Shown: positions 12,830 through 25,100 of the stretch, in pieces | How the letters are laid out: the number at the start of each line of letters is the position of its first letter | Position numbering within the stretch: the stretch's first letter is position 1 | DNA from: Penelope pileata | Lineage: Eukaryota > Chordata > Aves > Galliformes > Cracidae | Reading direction: 5' to 3' | DNA: 64,000 nt | Assembly (NCBI GenBank): GCA_013396635.1 | Contig: WBMW01000442.1 | Span: 1,092,111-1,156,110, forward strand | Translations under genes and position numbers: made by a program | Notes under the pieces: generated by a model | Databases searched by the model: none | Seen by the model: the letters and a program-made list of their open reading frames with translations, nothing else | Told to the model about the DNA's origin: nothing

Positions 12830-15800
12830 AAGACCCAATTTCTAAGGTAAGATTTAGTGTTCACTTGCCTCACAGAGTACACCCAGTAATGCTATTCCTT
12901 TGTAGTAAGCCATATCACTATCCTGTGATGCTTTAGAATAGAAAAAAGTCTGTGAAAGTTTAATTTTCTAGCACCCATTCGTCTCAGAGAGTTACACAGG
13001 AAATGTTTGAAATTAACTAAAAGCTATAACATAAGAGATTTCATTATTTTTTTTTAGAACTTCAGACAGCCTAAATATGTCCATACAGGACACAGTCAAG
13101 GCTGCAGCCTGCACTCTGACTTGTAACCATCCATCCTGTTTAACTGTTAGTGGATCCCTGGCACAACTTCTCCTTATGCCAACCATTATTCTTCCAAACA
13201 GTATCCAGATGAATTTCAGTGCACAAAAATGTTAGCAACTGTTCAGAAAGGCAACATAGAAAACGTGACCTTGATCCAGGAAGAAAACTTTCAGGTACAA
13301 TCTGTGCCAAGCCACTTGTCTGCAGAGGACAGCACAGTCACTAGCCACGTGTACAGACATAGCTCCTCAGTGCACAGCAAGGAAATTTTCTTCTTTCTAA
13401 GAAAGCAAATCAATTTTTTAGCAGCCTGGCTGACTATATTGTCTGGGAAAGTGTTGTGCTAATAATAAAAGTGGATGGTGGAAATGGGGAAGAAATCTGT
13501 TTTTATTGAATTTACAAACTCTTAAATATTGAGAATGCATAATAAATTAAATTCTGTATCTTGGTAACAGCAGTCTATTTAGCAAAGTATTCCTTTCATT
13601 ATCACAACTTTGACCTCTGTGGTAACTTCTGAAATCTAGAGAGAATGCTGGTTAAGACATACTACAATTTCTGCTTATAATGTCTGTAAATGTCTGTGGG
13701 TAAAAAAGAAACAGGTATGGGAAATTTTCTATTACTGGAAAATCTACAGACTGTAAAATTGTATTTTCAAGTTGCTGGGAACTCAAGAGCAAGCTATACT
13801 GAACGTTTAGGTACAGACATTTTGAGAGAGAAAGCCCACCTTAGATGCTAGGTAGCATCTGCTCTGAGCACCAGTGACACTAGAGGTCAGCATGGGTGCA
13901 TCTACAATAGCATTTTAGCCTGGGCCAGGCAGTGCTTGGTAAGTGCTGCCTACTCTGCTGTAGCCCACACGACTCAGCAGGCTCAGAGTTTGCAGATTTG
14001 AAGATTCTTTTAGGAAGAAACTAAATGAAGGATGCCACTAGTGGCTGTTCAAGCCACATGCCCGAATCAGACCTAGTCTGAAATAAGCACCTGGGGCTCA
14101 CGTGTGATGGATGCTGTGTTCAGTCTTTGGATTAGATTTCTTGCTGCTGGACTACTTGCTAACGTAGATATTCACTGATTCTATCTATAGGAGAAATGGA
14201 AGCAAAGCACTGCTTTGTCAGGTGAGAAATCCCAGTCTAGATTCCATTATATGTAGGCATACGCAAAGAGGATAATGTAAAGTACAATCTCACAAAACTA
14301 AAGACTATTTAGAGTCAAATAAGCAGAAATATTGTGAATATAAAAACATGGATGATGGCTGGTAGTCACTCTAGAACATTTCACCAGGTGTCCAAAAATC
14401 ACCAGTTAAAAGATGGCTACAAAACCCTAACAGTATCTATAAGACTACTGTAAACAAAGCAAAAAGCTGAATAACCCAAAAGACAATATCAAACATGAGC
14501 AAGGAACTCAAGGAAAGGTACACTTTCTCACTAACTAACTCACTCACTAAAGTGAGAATTACTAACAGACATGCTGAGTTGGCTTGCATTTCAGTATCAT
14601 CTGTAAAATCAAAGAGTTCTTCAGGCACATCAGTAGGGAAAGAACACAGTAGGAAGGAACAGTATACAGTAAAGACAATGTAATTAAAGATAATTTCTAG
14701 ATTGAAAAGTAAATGAGTATTTCACCTCAGCTACAAGCAATCAGGGTAATCTATATCTGAGTGCTGAAGGACACGGAGTATAAAATCACAAACCCAACAG
14801 AAAGCATTTTTATAGTAAATCTAGGAAGTCAGGGTGATGGAAGAAAAGCAAATGAAAATACTTATGGTATTCTTCCATTGATGGGACAGCTGATTTTATG
14901 GACAACTTATTCTCCTTTATATCATATCCAATTGGAAAGTAATAGGTAGGGAATCTTACTATTTTAAGAATCAAAATGAATTTTAAGAGGAAAGTAAACT
15001 GGTAAAAGGAAGAGCTTTGCTTTTTCTATAGGTAGAAAAATTAAACAATTCTCAGTGGACGCAAACTATTGCTGCTAGAGATCCAAGATGACTTGTGATT
15101 CTGTGAGCTGCACCACTTAGCTAATAAATCCTGTTAACATCTCTATTAACACAAGGTAGTGCCTCACATTTGCACAAATTTCTGTTAACTTCGATTCCAT
15201 TTGTATCAAGTTTCTCCTGCACAAAGCGTTATTCTAATCCACCCAGAACACTGGCACACATGTAAACATAGTCCATTTTCACACAGTTAGGAGTGAAAAA
15301 AAAAATAACATCAGAATTGGTTCATTCCTGAATAACAGAGGAAAATTGTCAATGCAGAAGGAAGAAATATGTAACATTTGAATTCTGTGTTTGTGCCAGG
15401 AGAAAAGATTATTGTACCAATCTCACCTGAAGGAATACTTTTGACTCTAGCAAAGACTCTGAAGAATGTTAAAATCTGGCTACTAAAGCTACATTGTGTA
15501 AGATGAGATGGCACAAATGTTTTGTGTTTAAGACTTCTCTAAAACAAGACATTTAGCAGACCACTGATTAGGATTTTCTTTGTCCTTCGTTTTTCATTAG
15601 GTCATGAAATACCAAGAAAACTTCATAAGACTGAAAGAAAACAGATCCTGTGCCAGTGCTATTAAAGGGTAAATGAGACAACCTGCATAATTAAAAGCCT
15701 ATGAGCCTGGCATAAATCCTAGCAAAATAATGGAATAACTCCTACAAGTCTCAATCAATGAAGGATTAAAGGAGGAGTATAGAATTAATGCCAGTCAACA

Positions 15801-16596
15801 TGACTTTTTTTTGGAAAACAGAACTTGCCAAGCTGGCATGGTATCTTTGAAGAGATCGCAGGAACCAGCTGCTGTTCTGTGCTGCCTACTTCCAGGGAAG
15901 AGTCTGGACAACAATGAAGTTCCCTGAAAATTGAACTTGTCTTAGAAGTGAGGTTATACATCAGCATGACATGAAACACCTGCCCTCCAGTTTTACTGGG
16001 CACATAGTGTTTAATTGTGGTTTGTTTTTTCCAAGAACTATTTCTCTTTCTTTTCATTCATGGCATGCAAATAACAAGCTACTATTAAACAAAATTATTC
16101 AAACTTAATAGCAAAGGAAGCTGTTTGAAAAATGTTCCTAAATCTCTTTTATAGCAAAAAACTATTGCTTTGGTCCTCAACTGAAAAGGGCTGAGTCTGA
16201 GATTCATTTCCACCCATTAAGATGATCTACTTACTAAATCATTATCATAAAAAGTTCTGCTGCTTTGCAAAGTCCAAGATGCAAATTCTTGCAACTTCCA
16301 CAAGTTTATGATGTTTCTCAGCTGATGTTCTTTCAGCAATCCCAGCAGACCTAATTTAATTTCTAATCTTTTCACCATGCTTAACACATTTTTCTAAATT
16401 ATTTTGCATTTGTACTCAGAGGGAGTACTGGCTGATTTTTGCTTATAAAGCTCTCTTCTTTCATTCTCATTGTTTTCAATGCAAAAGGAATGAAACTAAC
16501 TGCATAGAGCAATTAGTGATCAGCTGCTTTCAGTTCGTACCATATTTCAAGAACAATATGGCATATACTGTTGATTTCATGTATTTCATGCTTATA

Positions 16597-16680
16597 GTGG
16601 GAAATATTGGTGGTAGGAGGATGGTTGGACTAGATGATCTTGCAGGTCCTTTCCAACCTAGCATTTCTATGATTCTATAG
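16597..16680 (+). mobile_element. CR1 LINE 3' tail
   Basis: The sequence has the CR1 3'-end signature GGTTGGACTAGATGATCTTG, then CAGGTCCTTTCCAACC, and ends in TTCTATGATTCTAT at about 16664-16677. It is a 5'-truncated copy of about 80 bp in the plus orientation, consistent with LINE target-primed insertion. No coding capacity remains. Confidence 0.93.
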
Positions 16681-19057
16681 TGCAGAGAAGCATATACCTC
16701 ATTTGGTTTTTTTGGGTGCAGGCTAGAAAGCCAAATTTTTCCAGACAGCTAAGCAAAAAGTGTGGGTGCACAAGCTCAAAGGTATAGAAAACGTGCTCAT
16801 TTGTGTTTATTTAAACATATTTTCTTTTTTGGCAAAGAAGAACATTTAAGGAGTTCAACTAACATTAAAATTATACAATAAGCAAATAGAAGAACAACCA
16901 GAAAGACAACAGTATGCAGTAGGTATGAATTAGAATAAATACTCTGGTGTTTTACCCAATGCATGGTATAAGTTTTAAACATTTCATGTCAAAAAATATG
17001 TAAGACGCTCTGTTAATATTCTTCTAACACTTCCAGATTTGGTAATCTTTTTGCTCTTCTCAAAACAATTTTTTCTTAATTTTCATTTTCCTTTGGCTGA
17101 TCAAAGCACTATTTGCTTGAAAACAGTCCCACCATATATTAAAACCATCTTGTGATATACTGAATTTACTTTCTACACAGTTCCTTGAAAAGACCTTTAA
17201 GTATCTGTGACAGATTTGATTACTTTCTTTTTTCAAAACCACTGCAAATGCCTAAAGAAGATGTAAAACTGCTTTCATATTTTAGAACTTCACTTAATGC
17301 CCGTCCCCAGAACATTCTTCAGATTTGGATACAAATGCACAGCTCAAATCCGATGCAGAGTTACCACAATAGAGTCAAGAAAGGTGTTTATGATGACTTT
17401 CTTAAATAAGCTACATCTTTCTGAAGTCTTTCAATCAAGCAGCCACTAGTTGTTATTGAAGGACCACCAGACCAGTTCATACGTGGCTCTTCAGCGGATC
17501 ATGTTCCCCACTGACTGAATTTATTCCTCTTCCATAATGTTTCCAAAAAATGAAATTACACTGGAATTCCACCTTGTTATTCTTTTCCACATCTAGAATT
17601 TGAGAACTTCACTGCTCCTAGGTTCACCATTTCCAACCTCAACCTTCCTTTTTTTTTTAACATATCTCCCTGTCTAAATTCTGATTTCTTCTTAAGCCCT
17701 TTGAGGAGCTACACAACTACTCCCTCATTATTCTACAGGCTGAATTTGTTCTCTCCAAATATTAGATTTGGTTTTGCCTCTTCCTATTTTTTTTCTTATT
17801 CCTCAAAAAGGAAATAGAAGAGGAAGTATAACTTTTTCACGTAATGCTTAGTTATCTAGTCAGTGTCCCTGATGTCTCATTCCCTCATTCTTAAAGTTTT
17901 CATATTATAAAAGCTACCTTTTCACATCCTCTTCTGCTCATCCCTTAAAATCTATTTCATTTTACCTCAGCTTCCATTATAAGCAAGGAAATTAAAATAA
18001 TTACAAAATCTTAATAACAATTATAAAACTCCTGCAGATTCTTACTACTCTGGAATTATCTCATCCAGTGTAATCTATTCTATTCCATCCTGTTTATACA
18101 TATATTCCTATTTAGTGCACATGCAAGAAGTAAAAAAGGTATGCCTGTGCAGTTTACAATGGCACGCATAAAATTATAATGTTTATGAATGAACAATACT
18201 ATGCATAAATTTTAGTGTATTTTCTGTGTAATGCCAGGAAGTTCTTAATCAATACATCAAAGATCCAAAACACATCAATAGCTAATTTAAAACTGCACAC
18301 AGCCATGGCGAACATTAATTATATTCTTACAGCTCATTTACAATGAGCTTTTAATTAAAGAGTATGTCCTCATATCTTAATTCTTAAAAGGAGAGAAATT
18401 ATGAGATGCTAGGTAATTCTTAAAATAGCATGCTTCAACGTACACATCTTTTTTCTTTCATTTTACTCGAACTGCGAAGACTGCTTACCTGAAGTCACTG
18501 TTGGTTTACTTAGGGCAGTTGAATTGTAGGATAATGGAGAATTCTATTTCATTTTTTTTTTTATCAGTAAGGATGTATGTGAGACATCCCACTAGCAGAT
18601 GTCTCCTCTAAAATTTAGTAAAAGGCCAACAGAGGGAACTTTACTCCTATGAACAAAAGCTCAATATATTACATGACTACCTCAGACTGGGAGATGACTG
18701 ATCGATTTTCCTTTCATTATTTGTCTCATTAGTCATTCTCCCATACTGCAAGAAAATAAAACACAGCATAATGCTTTACAAAATTTCTGAGTACAGCTCT
18801 GTGTAAGAGCTTTCACAGTACTTCACAGCATAGTCCCTCATAAGAAAGACTGTTTGGTTGGACAGCATCCAGTAAAATCTGATCGATAAACCCATCTTTA
18901 TTTTTTAATTCAGTAGCTCAGCTTTATTTAATTCTCCAATTTCTAATATTGCACAAAAGCACTGCTGTATAACACATTACCATCTAGGCTGTCTCTGCTT
19001 GTCCAGATACATCGCATTTGTCATTGTTAGAATTCAACAAGAACTTAAACTGATTAC

Positions 19058-19171
19058 CTGGTTTGCTTTCATTCGGTTTACACTGAACTTCTTCAACACA
19101 TTCTGCAGGAAACCATCCAATATGTCCTCGGGTGCTGCCTTCCCAGAACCCACCTTCTCCAATGCTTAAAA
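19058..19171 (-). CDS. SHANK2: SHANK2 exon: C-terminal half of SH3
   Basis: This 114-nt exon has acceptor CACTGTTTTTAG|TT and donor AACCAG|GTAATC. It encodes residues 174-210: LSIGEGGFWEGSTRGHIGWF, then PAECVEEVQCKPNESKP. The n-Src and distal strands and the GWFP 3-10 helix of the SH3 fold are present, including the conserved FWEG tryptophan and the GWFPAECVEEV ending. It ends in phase 1 (a single G), and the next coding exon should supply two bases. Compared with the mammalian sequence as I recall it, changes are few (STRG, PNESKP), so the exon looks functional. Confidence 0.97.
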
Positions 19172-22100
19172 CTAAAAACAGTGAGACAAACAAAGTGTTA
19201 GACTTTTTTCTCTTCTGATGTAAACACTAAGATTATTTAAACAACCTTTCAATAATAATTGAATATCATGTTTGTAAGAGCAAACATTCTACAGTAACCT
19301 AAATTCTAGTGCCCAAAAAGTGAGCACAGAGTAACCTTTAAATGTAACTCTCCCTGATCAGTCTTTGGAACCCCCCCCCAAAACCATTTTTGTCAGAAGT
19401 TTTCCTGGCCCTTACGTAATTCTTTCAATTTTCAGTTTTTTCATTCCCACTTTTAGCAAGGATAAATACCAAAAATTTGTCTTGCCTATTCAAATTAAGC
19501 TGAAGTAATGAATCCATTGTAAAACTGAATCCACATTGAAACTGGGTTTTCGTATATATGTATAGATAGAGAGATCTCATACGTTTTGTATGTCCTAAAG
19601 AAACATGTCATTTTATTTAGTGGGTAGCTCCAGAGTTGTGTAATGTAGGTCAAGTGATATGATTTAATTGTTTGAATATGCAGCAAATACTTGAACATCC
19701 CATAGGTGCAATACACAGCGTACATGCCATTTGAAACATTTCAATGACTTTTCTCAGTAGAAGATAACGAAAATAGGAACAGAATGATCTGCCAATGGAA
19801 GAAAAAGCATTATGTTGCAGTTCTAGTTATCTTGATATTAATCTTAGGACACATCAAGGATTGCAAAAAGACTGCAAAATAATAATACGTTTTTACTACT
19901 AAGCAACTGGAGGTGAAGGTCTTACCAATCACTGTATTAATAATACAGATTGAAAGAAAGAATATAAATATTGTAGTAAAAATATACTATATATTAATAG
20001 AATATATATGATATAATAGACTAATAAAAGACGGTTAGCTCTTCAAAATAGGTTGACTGGGAACGTAGCTCAGTCATACAACACAGGTCTTCAGAGTACA
20101 TCTGTACAAAACACAATGTTCAGTGTGGAGGTCCCTGAGCTACCAAAAAAAAGCCTGTGGATGTCAAGACAGGACAGCTCCATTAGCAGTGTGATAGCTA
20201 TGCCAGCCAAGCTAACTGGCCCTGCTGAAAATCAAGGCTAATTAGCCCAAGCTCATCTCTTTGCTAACGTATGCATATGGTTTTCAGGACCCAGAATAAT
20301 ATCTCTGCAGGGTACTGCACTATGGTAGGGATATTAACTTGTTCAAAGCTATTTTGATGATCTCCAGCATGAGTACTCAAGCACTCTTTGCACTGCTAAA
20401 ACATGCCTTATCAGGCTTTAAAATTGTAGTCCCGGAGCCTGACTGCAATTTCTGTATCACTAGAACTGCAGTGACTCAATGGCTTTGAATTTGAACTTGA
20501 TTTGCACCACTATAGACTTAGATGAAAATCAAAGGCAAAAATAAAAAAATAAAAAATAACTTTAAAAAAGTTTATCCTGATAATGCTGAACTCTGGTCTG
20601 ACAAATCAGGATCTGTAAAACTGCATTTGAAAATAAATGTTTACCTAGTTTGTCATTAATGCAATCCTAAGCTATTTGTGGCGTTGCTTATGGAACTTTG
20701 GTGACTATTAACAGAAATATCTGACAGAAAAAATTTTTAAATGTGTCAATTTTAAGTTCTTTAATACTGCACATTCAAATGCACAGATTCCATGAAGTGC
20801 TTATTTACAAATCACTTTCAATGAGAAGTGCATATTAAACCCCAGAAAACAGATCCATTAAAGCAAACTTTTACACCCAGATGGGTTTCAAAACTCCTAT
20901 TTATCAAGCACAAATCAGACTTCGTGTATGTGAGGAAACCTATACCCACCTAGGAAGTTACAGGTTAATGGAGGAGAGCACTGATCTTGGAAGACAGCAA
21001 CTACTCCACAACGACACTGAAGCCAAATGGAAAATTTTTACTATGACTTTTGTTTTAGTTACCTAAGACCTACTGCTATTGTTTATATAAGAAAATACTG
21101 CATCTCTACATTTACATGCAAGCTAAAATGAAGAAATGCTATTAATACAATAAATAATACATAAATATATGTATAAGTGTAAATTTGGGGGAATTTACAT
21201 TAAAAAATATAATTTTCATAATATGAAATAAGTGTTGCATAATTAATGAAAATCACAGAATCACAGAATTGCAGGGGTTGGAAGGGACCTCGAGAGACAA
21301 TCGAGTCCAACCCCCCTGCCAGAGCAGGTTCCCTACTGCAGGTTGCACAGGTAGGCGTCCAGGCGGGTCTTGAATATCTCCAGGGAAGGAGACTCCACAA
21401 CCTCCCTGGGCAGCCTGTGCCAGTGCTCCGTCACCCGCACCATGAAGAAGTTCTTCCGCATGTTGGTGCGGAACTTCCTGTGCTCCAGCTTAAGGCCATT
21501 GCCCCTTGTCCTGTCCCCACAGACCACTGAAAAGAGATTCCCCACATCCAATTGCCTCCCGCTGATAAATTTCAATACTTGAAAATGCTTAAAGTTTGTG
21601 TATATTACTATACAAAGTCAATCTGATCACTCAACGTTACGTTAAACAGAAGCCTGTTCATCACCCAGTATCTATTGGGTATTCATAAACAGTCAACATA
21701 TTTTTAACATTATACCCTCTGTTCACGTAAGAATAGAGTGTATTTCTCACATATGTGATAAGGAAGTGGAAAGCATAATTAATAACATACATATAGGTAT
21801 TATAACTATTGTAGCATCCTATTGTATGCTGATTTAACTTCAAATAACAAATGTGAGTTGAGGCTTCCATCCAGCTCAAACTGCAAAATGTAACAGTAAG
21901 AGATTCTTGAGAGTTTTCAGCACCTGAGAGTTTTCTCAGTCCTGGTTTCACATCACAAACAGGCAAGATAAGAACAAAAACTACTTAGCAATTAAGAAAG
22001 TCTTCTCTAATTCAGTACTTTATTGTCCAAACTACTGCAAATTACTTTGATATTTCAATCTCCAAAGAGAATTTGCACTGTGAGAAAGAAGGTGATATTG

Positions 22101-25100
22101 TAATTTCATGAGTCTATGGTACTAGCAGCTGATAAAGCATCCAAGTCAAAAAGAATGTGCTTTATAAATGCATCTGTGAATGCAAGGCAAAAAGTAGTCA
22201 CTAGAAAAAAAAAACAAGCACTCCCATTGTAGATCATTATTGCATGGATTATTAAATATCAGCAATTACTAACAGCAAGAGCAAAGCAGAAATATCCTTA
22301 GACCTGCCTGACGACATAACATCTATGGAAAAGAGGTAGAGGAGGAAACGAGGTACGTGGCAGCACTAGTACCATTCTGGCAAATGCAGCCAGCATTCAC
22401 CATTCTGGTTCAAGCTTGTATAGATGCTACATCGACCAACTTTGAACTTATTACTAAGGAAAAGAACATTCTGGATGCCAAGAAAGTAGGGGCAAACCCA
22501 ATGGAACTGCAAGAGGCACACAGGTGACACATGAGGTGAACGTGGAGAAGCCAGGGATACAGGTGATATATTGAAGCAAGACAAGACAAATTATTGGTGA
22601 GACGCAGGATAAGCACATACTGCCTAATATTAAACATTTAAAAGTTGAGTTAAAGACGTAGGTTCTGCACTACCAAAAAACTTGAAATAATCTTTCCAAT
22701 AAGTCTCAGGCAGCGTCATTAATATGAAATTCCGCAGCAGGAGGCAAAAAGAAAATAATCTATGTATCTATAAAAACTGACAACACTTCATGTATTCCAA
22801 TGCAGGTAGCTGGGAACTTAAAGGAACAATAAATAAATATATATAAGTTTTGCACCCATTGATGCTGTTTCAGAATGAGGGCTTAATTTCTGTCTTTTCC
22901 CTCTCACAACTGTGCTTAGGAGATATGCTGTAATAGATAATTTGGTACTAGCAAGAGACTTTCTAATCAACATTTTTCCTTCTGAAGGACATAATAATGG
23001 TAACTTGAAGGATAACTTTCCCCAAATTAATAATTAGACTTTACTATTTCAAGTGTATTTTTCCTTCTGCTTTTTGTAAAAACAAAAGATGTGGTTGCTA
23101 TGGTAAGAGCAGGACAGAGTCTCTTTACATACAATATGAATTACAAAAAAGAATATGATGTTAGAAGAGTAAAATTAAAGCTCTAGTAACATTGTGAATT
23201 CTGGTATGTCTTTTCACAAGAAAACTATAGTTTAAAACAAGAATTATACTTAATTACATGAACAAAAGTGTAAATCAGAATTAGAAAAACACCAAGCAGT
23301 TGAATAACATGAAAATATGCATAAGTAGATCCTATCAGGATCTCATATTTTCATGTCATTAAAGTATTATACCCAATACCAGCCACATTCTGCTTTGACA
23401 ACGTCCAAAAAACGGCAGTTAAATTACACATAGTGCCACTCTAACATACGGTATTTTATCTCTTGTAACTTCTCTAAGTTTATTGACAATATATATAACT
23501 AATTTTAATACAGCATGCTTATCTCAAACAACTTAATTGGTCATCATACTATCAAAAATTCACAAAAATCAAAACACAAAAATTGTGTTCTTCCACATTA
23601 CAGCTCTCTTCAGTATGCTATTGTGATGAAATAGGGTGCAAGAATATTTTTTCCTGATGGTGCAAACAATTTCTGAATTTCTTATAATATTGAAGATTCA
23701 ATGAATGAACTATTCTAGGCATCCTTTTTGCAAGAATTTTCATGGAAATTACAGCCAAATACAGCCATTGTCTATTGATGTTACAGGGTATATATGAAAC
23801 TGCTTTGTAATATGTACAATCAACTTTTCATGTTTGTACAAAACACTCTTCTTTCATGGGAAAAGAAATACTGATGCTTAAAAAACACCTTAAAAATGTA
23901 TTTTCTTAACCTTGCATTATAATGGCGACTTCTTTCCTCCAAATACATTTCAATATAAAAAAGGGTTAATGTTTATCCTGTGTTTTCATACAAGTAAACA
24001 GAAGAAAAAATTAAGATACAGGTACCTTGCGTAAGGGCAGCTCTTGTGTATCTTGGCTCACACTTTGCAAGTAACATAAATGAAGGTCAGCACAAGTCAC
24101 AACTTAATCCTACTTTCTCTTAAGGAGAGACATTTTTCTGAAAATCTGGTTTTAGTTTAAATTTTACTCTATTTCTTTATCTATCCTTATTTGTTCCTGA
24201 GACATATTCCTTCTGTCCTCCCTGTTATTAAAGATGAATAGGATCTGTCTGTTCTGCCTTATGGGTAGATCATTTCTGGCTTTAAAATACATGATCAAGA
24301 GAGACTGACATAACTTGAGATCAGTGCAACACTACTGGAAAGGAAGTAATTGCCTGTAGCCCTGATGACAACCATGTTAAGGCCTCCAGCATGCAAACAA
24401 GCCCCAGCTGCCACACAGAAATGTTCCCGTGCAGTCCACGTACAATCTGGAAGGAAAGGCTTGTGTATCTGCAGTTAATGATTTTGCATAATTGACCTGA
24501 GCAGTCAGATTCAACAGTGATTCCACAGGCATTTCTTTTAGTGGAGAAGCAAATTCAGCCGTTCTTCCCCATCTCTGCCTGTGGAACCTCACAAAGAACC
24601 GAAATTATGGAAATAACATGGACAGAAGATATTCCTCACTTTTAAAACTTAGATTTAACTTCCAGATTTGCCTCTAAAATCAATATGTGATCAGCTATGA
24701 CTTCTAGGAGCAATATAATCAAATTTCTGTAACCCAAGTGACCCTGCTTGTTTATCTGAAAAGCTATCTTATTGACTTACAATTCAATATTAAACTATCT
24801 GATTTCTTTTAACAGTCTAACTGCGAAACCCTGATCTTAACTTCATGTCTCCTGGTTGTTTCCTGTCAGTCCCTATGGCCACCCATACCACAAGAGGATA
24901 GGAAGGCTGAGGGGATTTAGCCTAAAGTTTTGGATGCATGCGAGTTACAGTCACCATGGCCACGATCAGTGTCAAGCTAGATCCTGACTCAAAGCAGCCT
25001 TTTTTCCCTTTATCACCTGTATTATCTAAAGAAAGTAAACAAGCAATGTTCAGGAAGAGTCCCTGGCTTGAGGAGTGGTTGACAATGATGGAGTGTTAAC

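Larger units (their letters stand above)
1..19057 (-). other. SHANK2: SHANK2 intron after the SH3 exon (partial)
   Basis: Intron sequence begins at the donor 19052-19057 and runs off the left edge. It holds a mariner remnant (3784-4000), a CR1 tail (16597-16680), A- and T-runs (468-487, 6001-6012, 6510-6537) and a short (CA)n at 12815-12829. The rest is AT-rich with no recognisable gene. Exons for the SH3-PDZ linker and the PDZ domain were looked for on the minus strand and not seen. The open frames here (at most 117 codons, at 10073-10426) lack any recognisable family motif. A splice-competent 77-nt candidate exon at 5033-5109 is described in the findings. Confidence 0.8.

Noticed and set aside
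18486..18560. Strong minus-strand donor (GACTTCAG|GTAAGC) suggesting another SHANK2 exon
   Set aside because: No usable acceptor upstream: the nearest AG follows an A-rich tract and the frame meets a stop within 20 codons.
1..19057. PDZ and SH3-PDZ linker exons of SHANK2
   Set aside because: Searched for by expected coding words on the minus strand and not found; most likely beyond the left edge.
21246..21582. Plus-strand ORFs of 94 and 70 codons
   Set aside because: They are antisense shadows of the CR1 fragment; the real frame is minus-strand ORF2.
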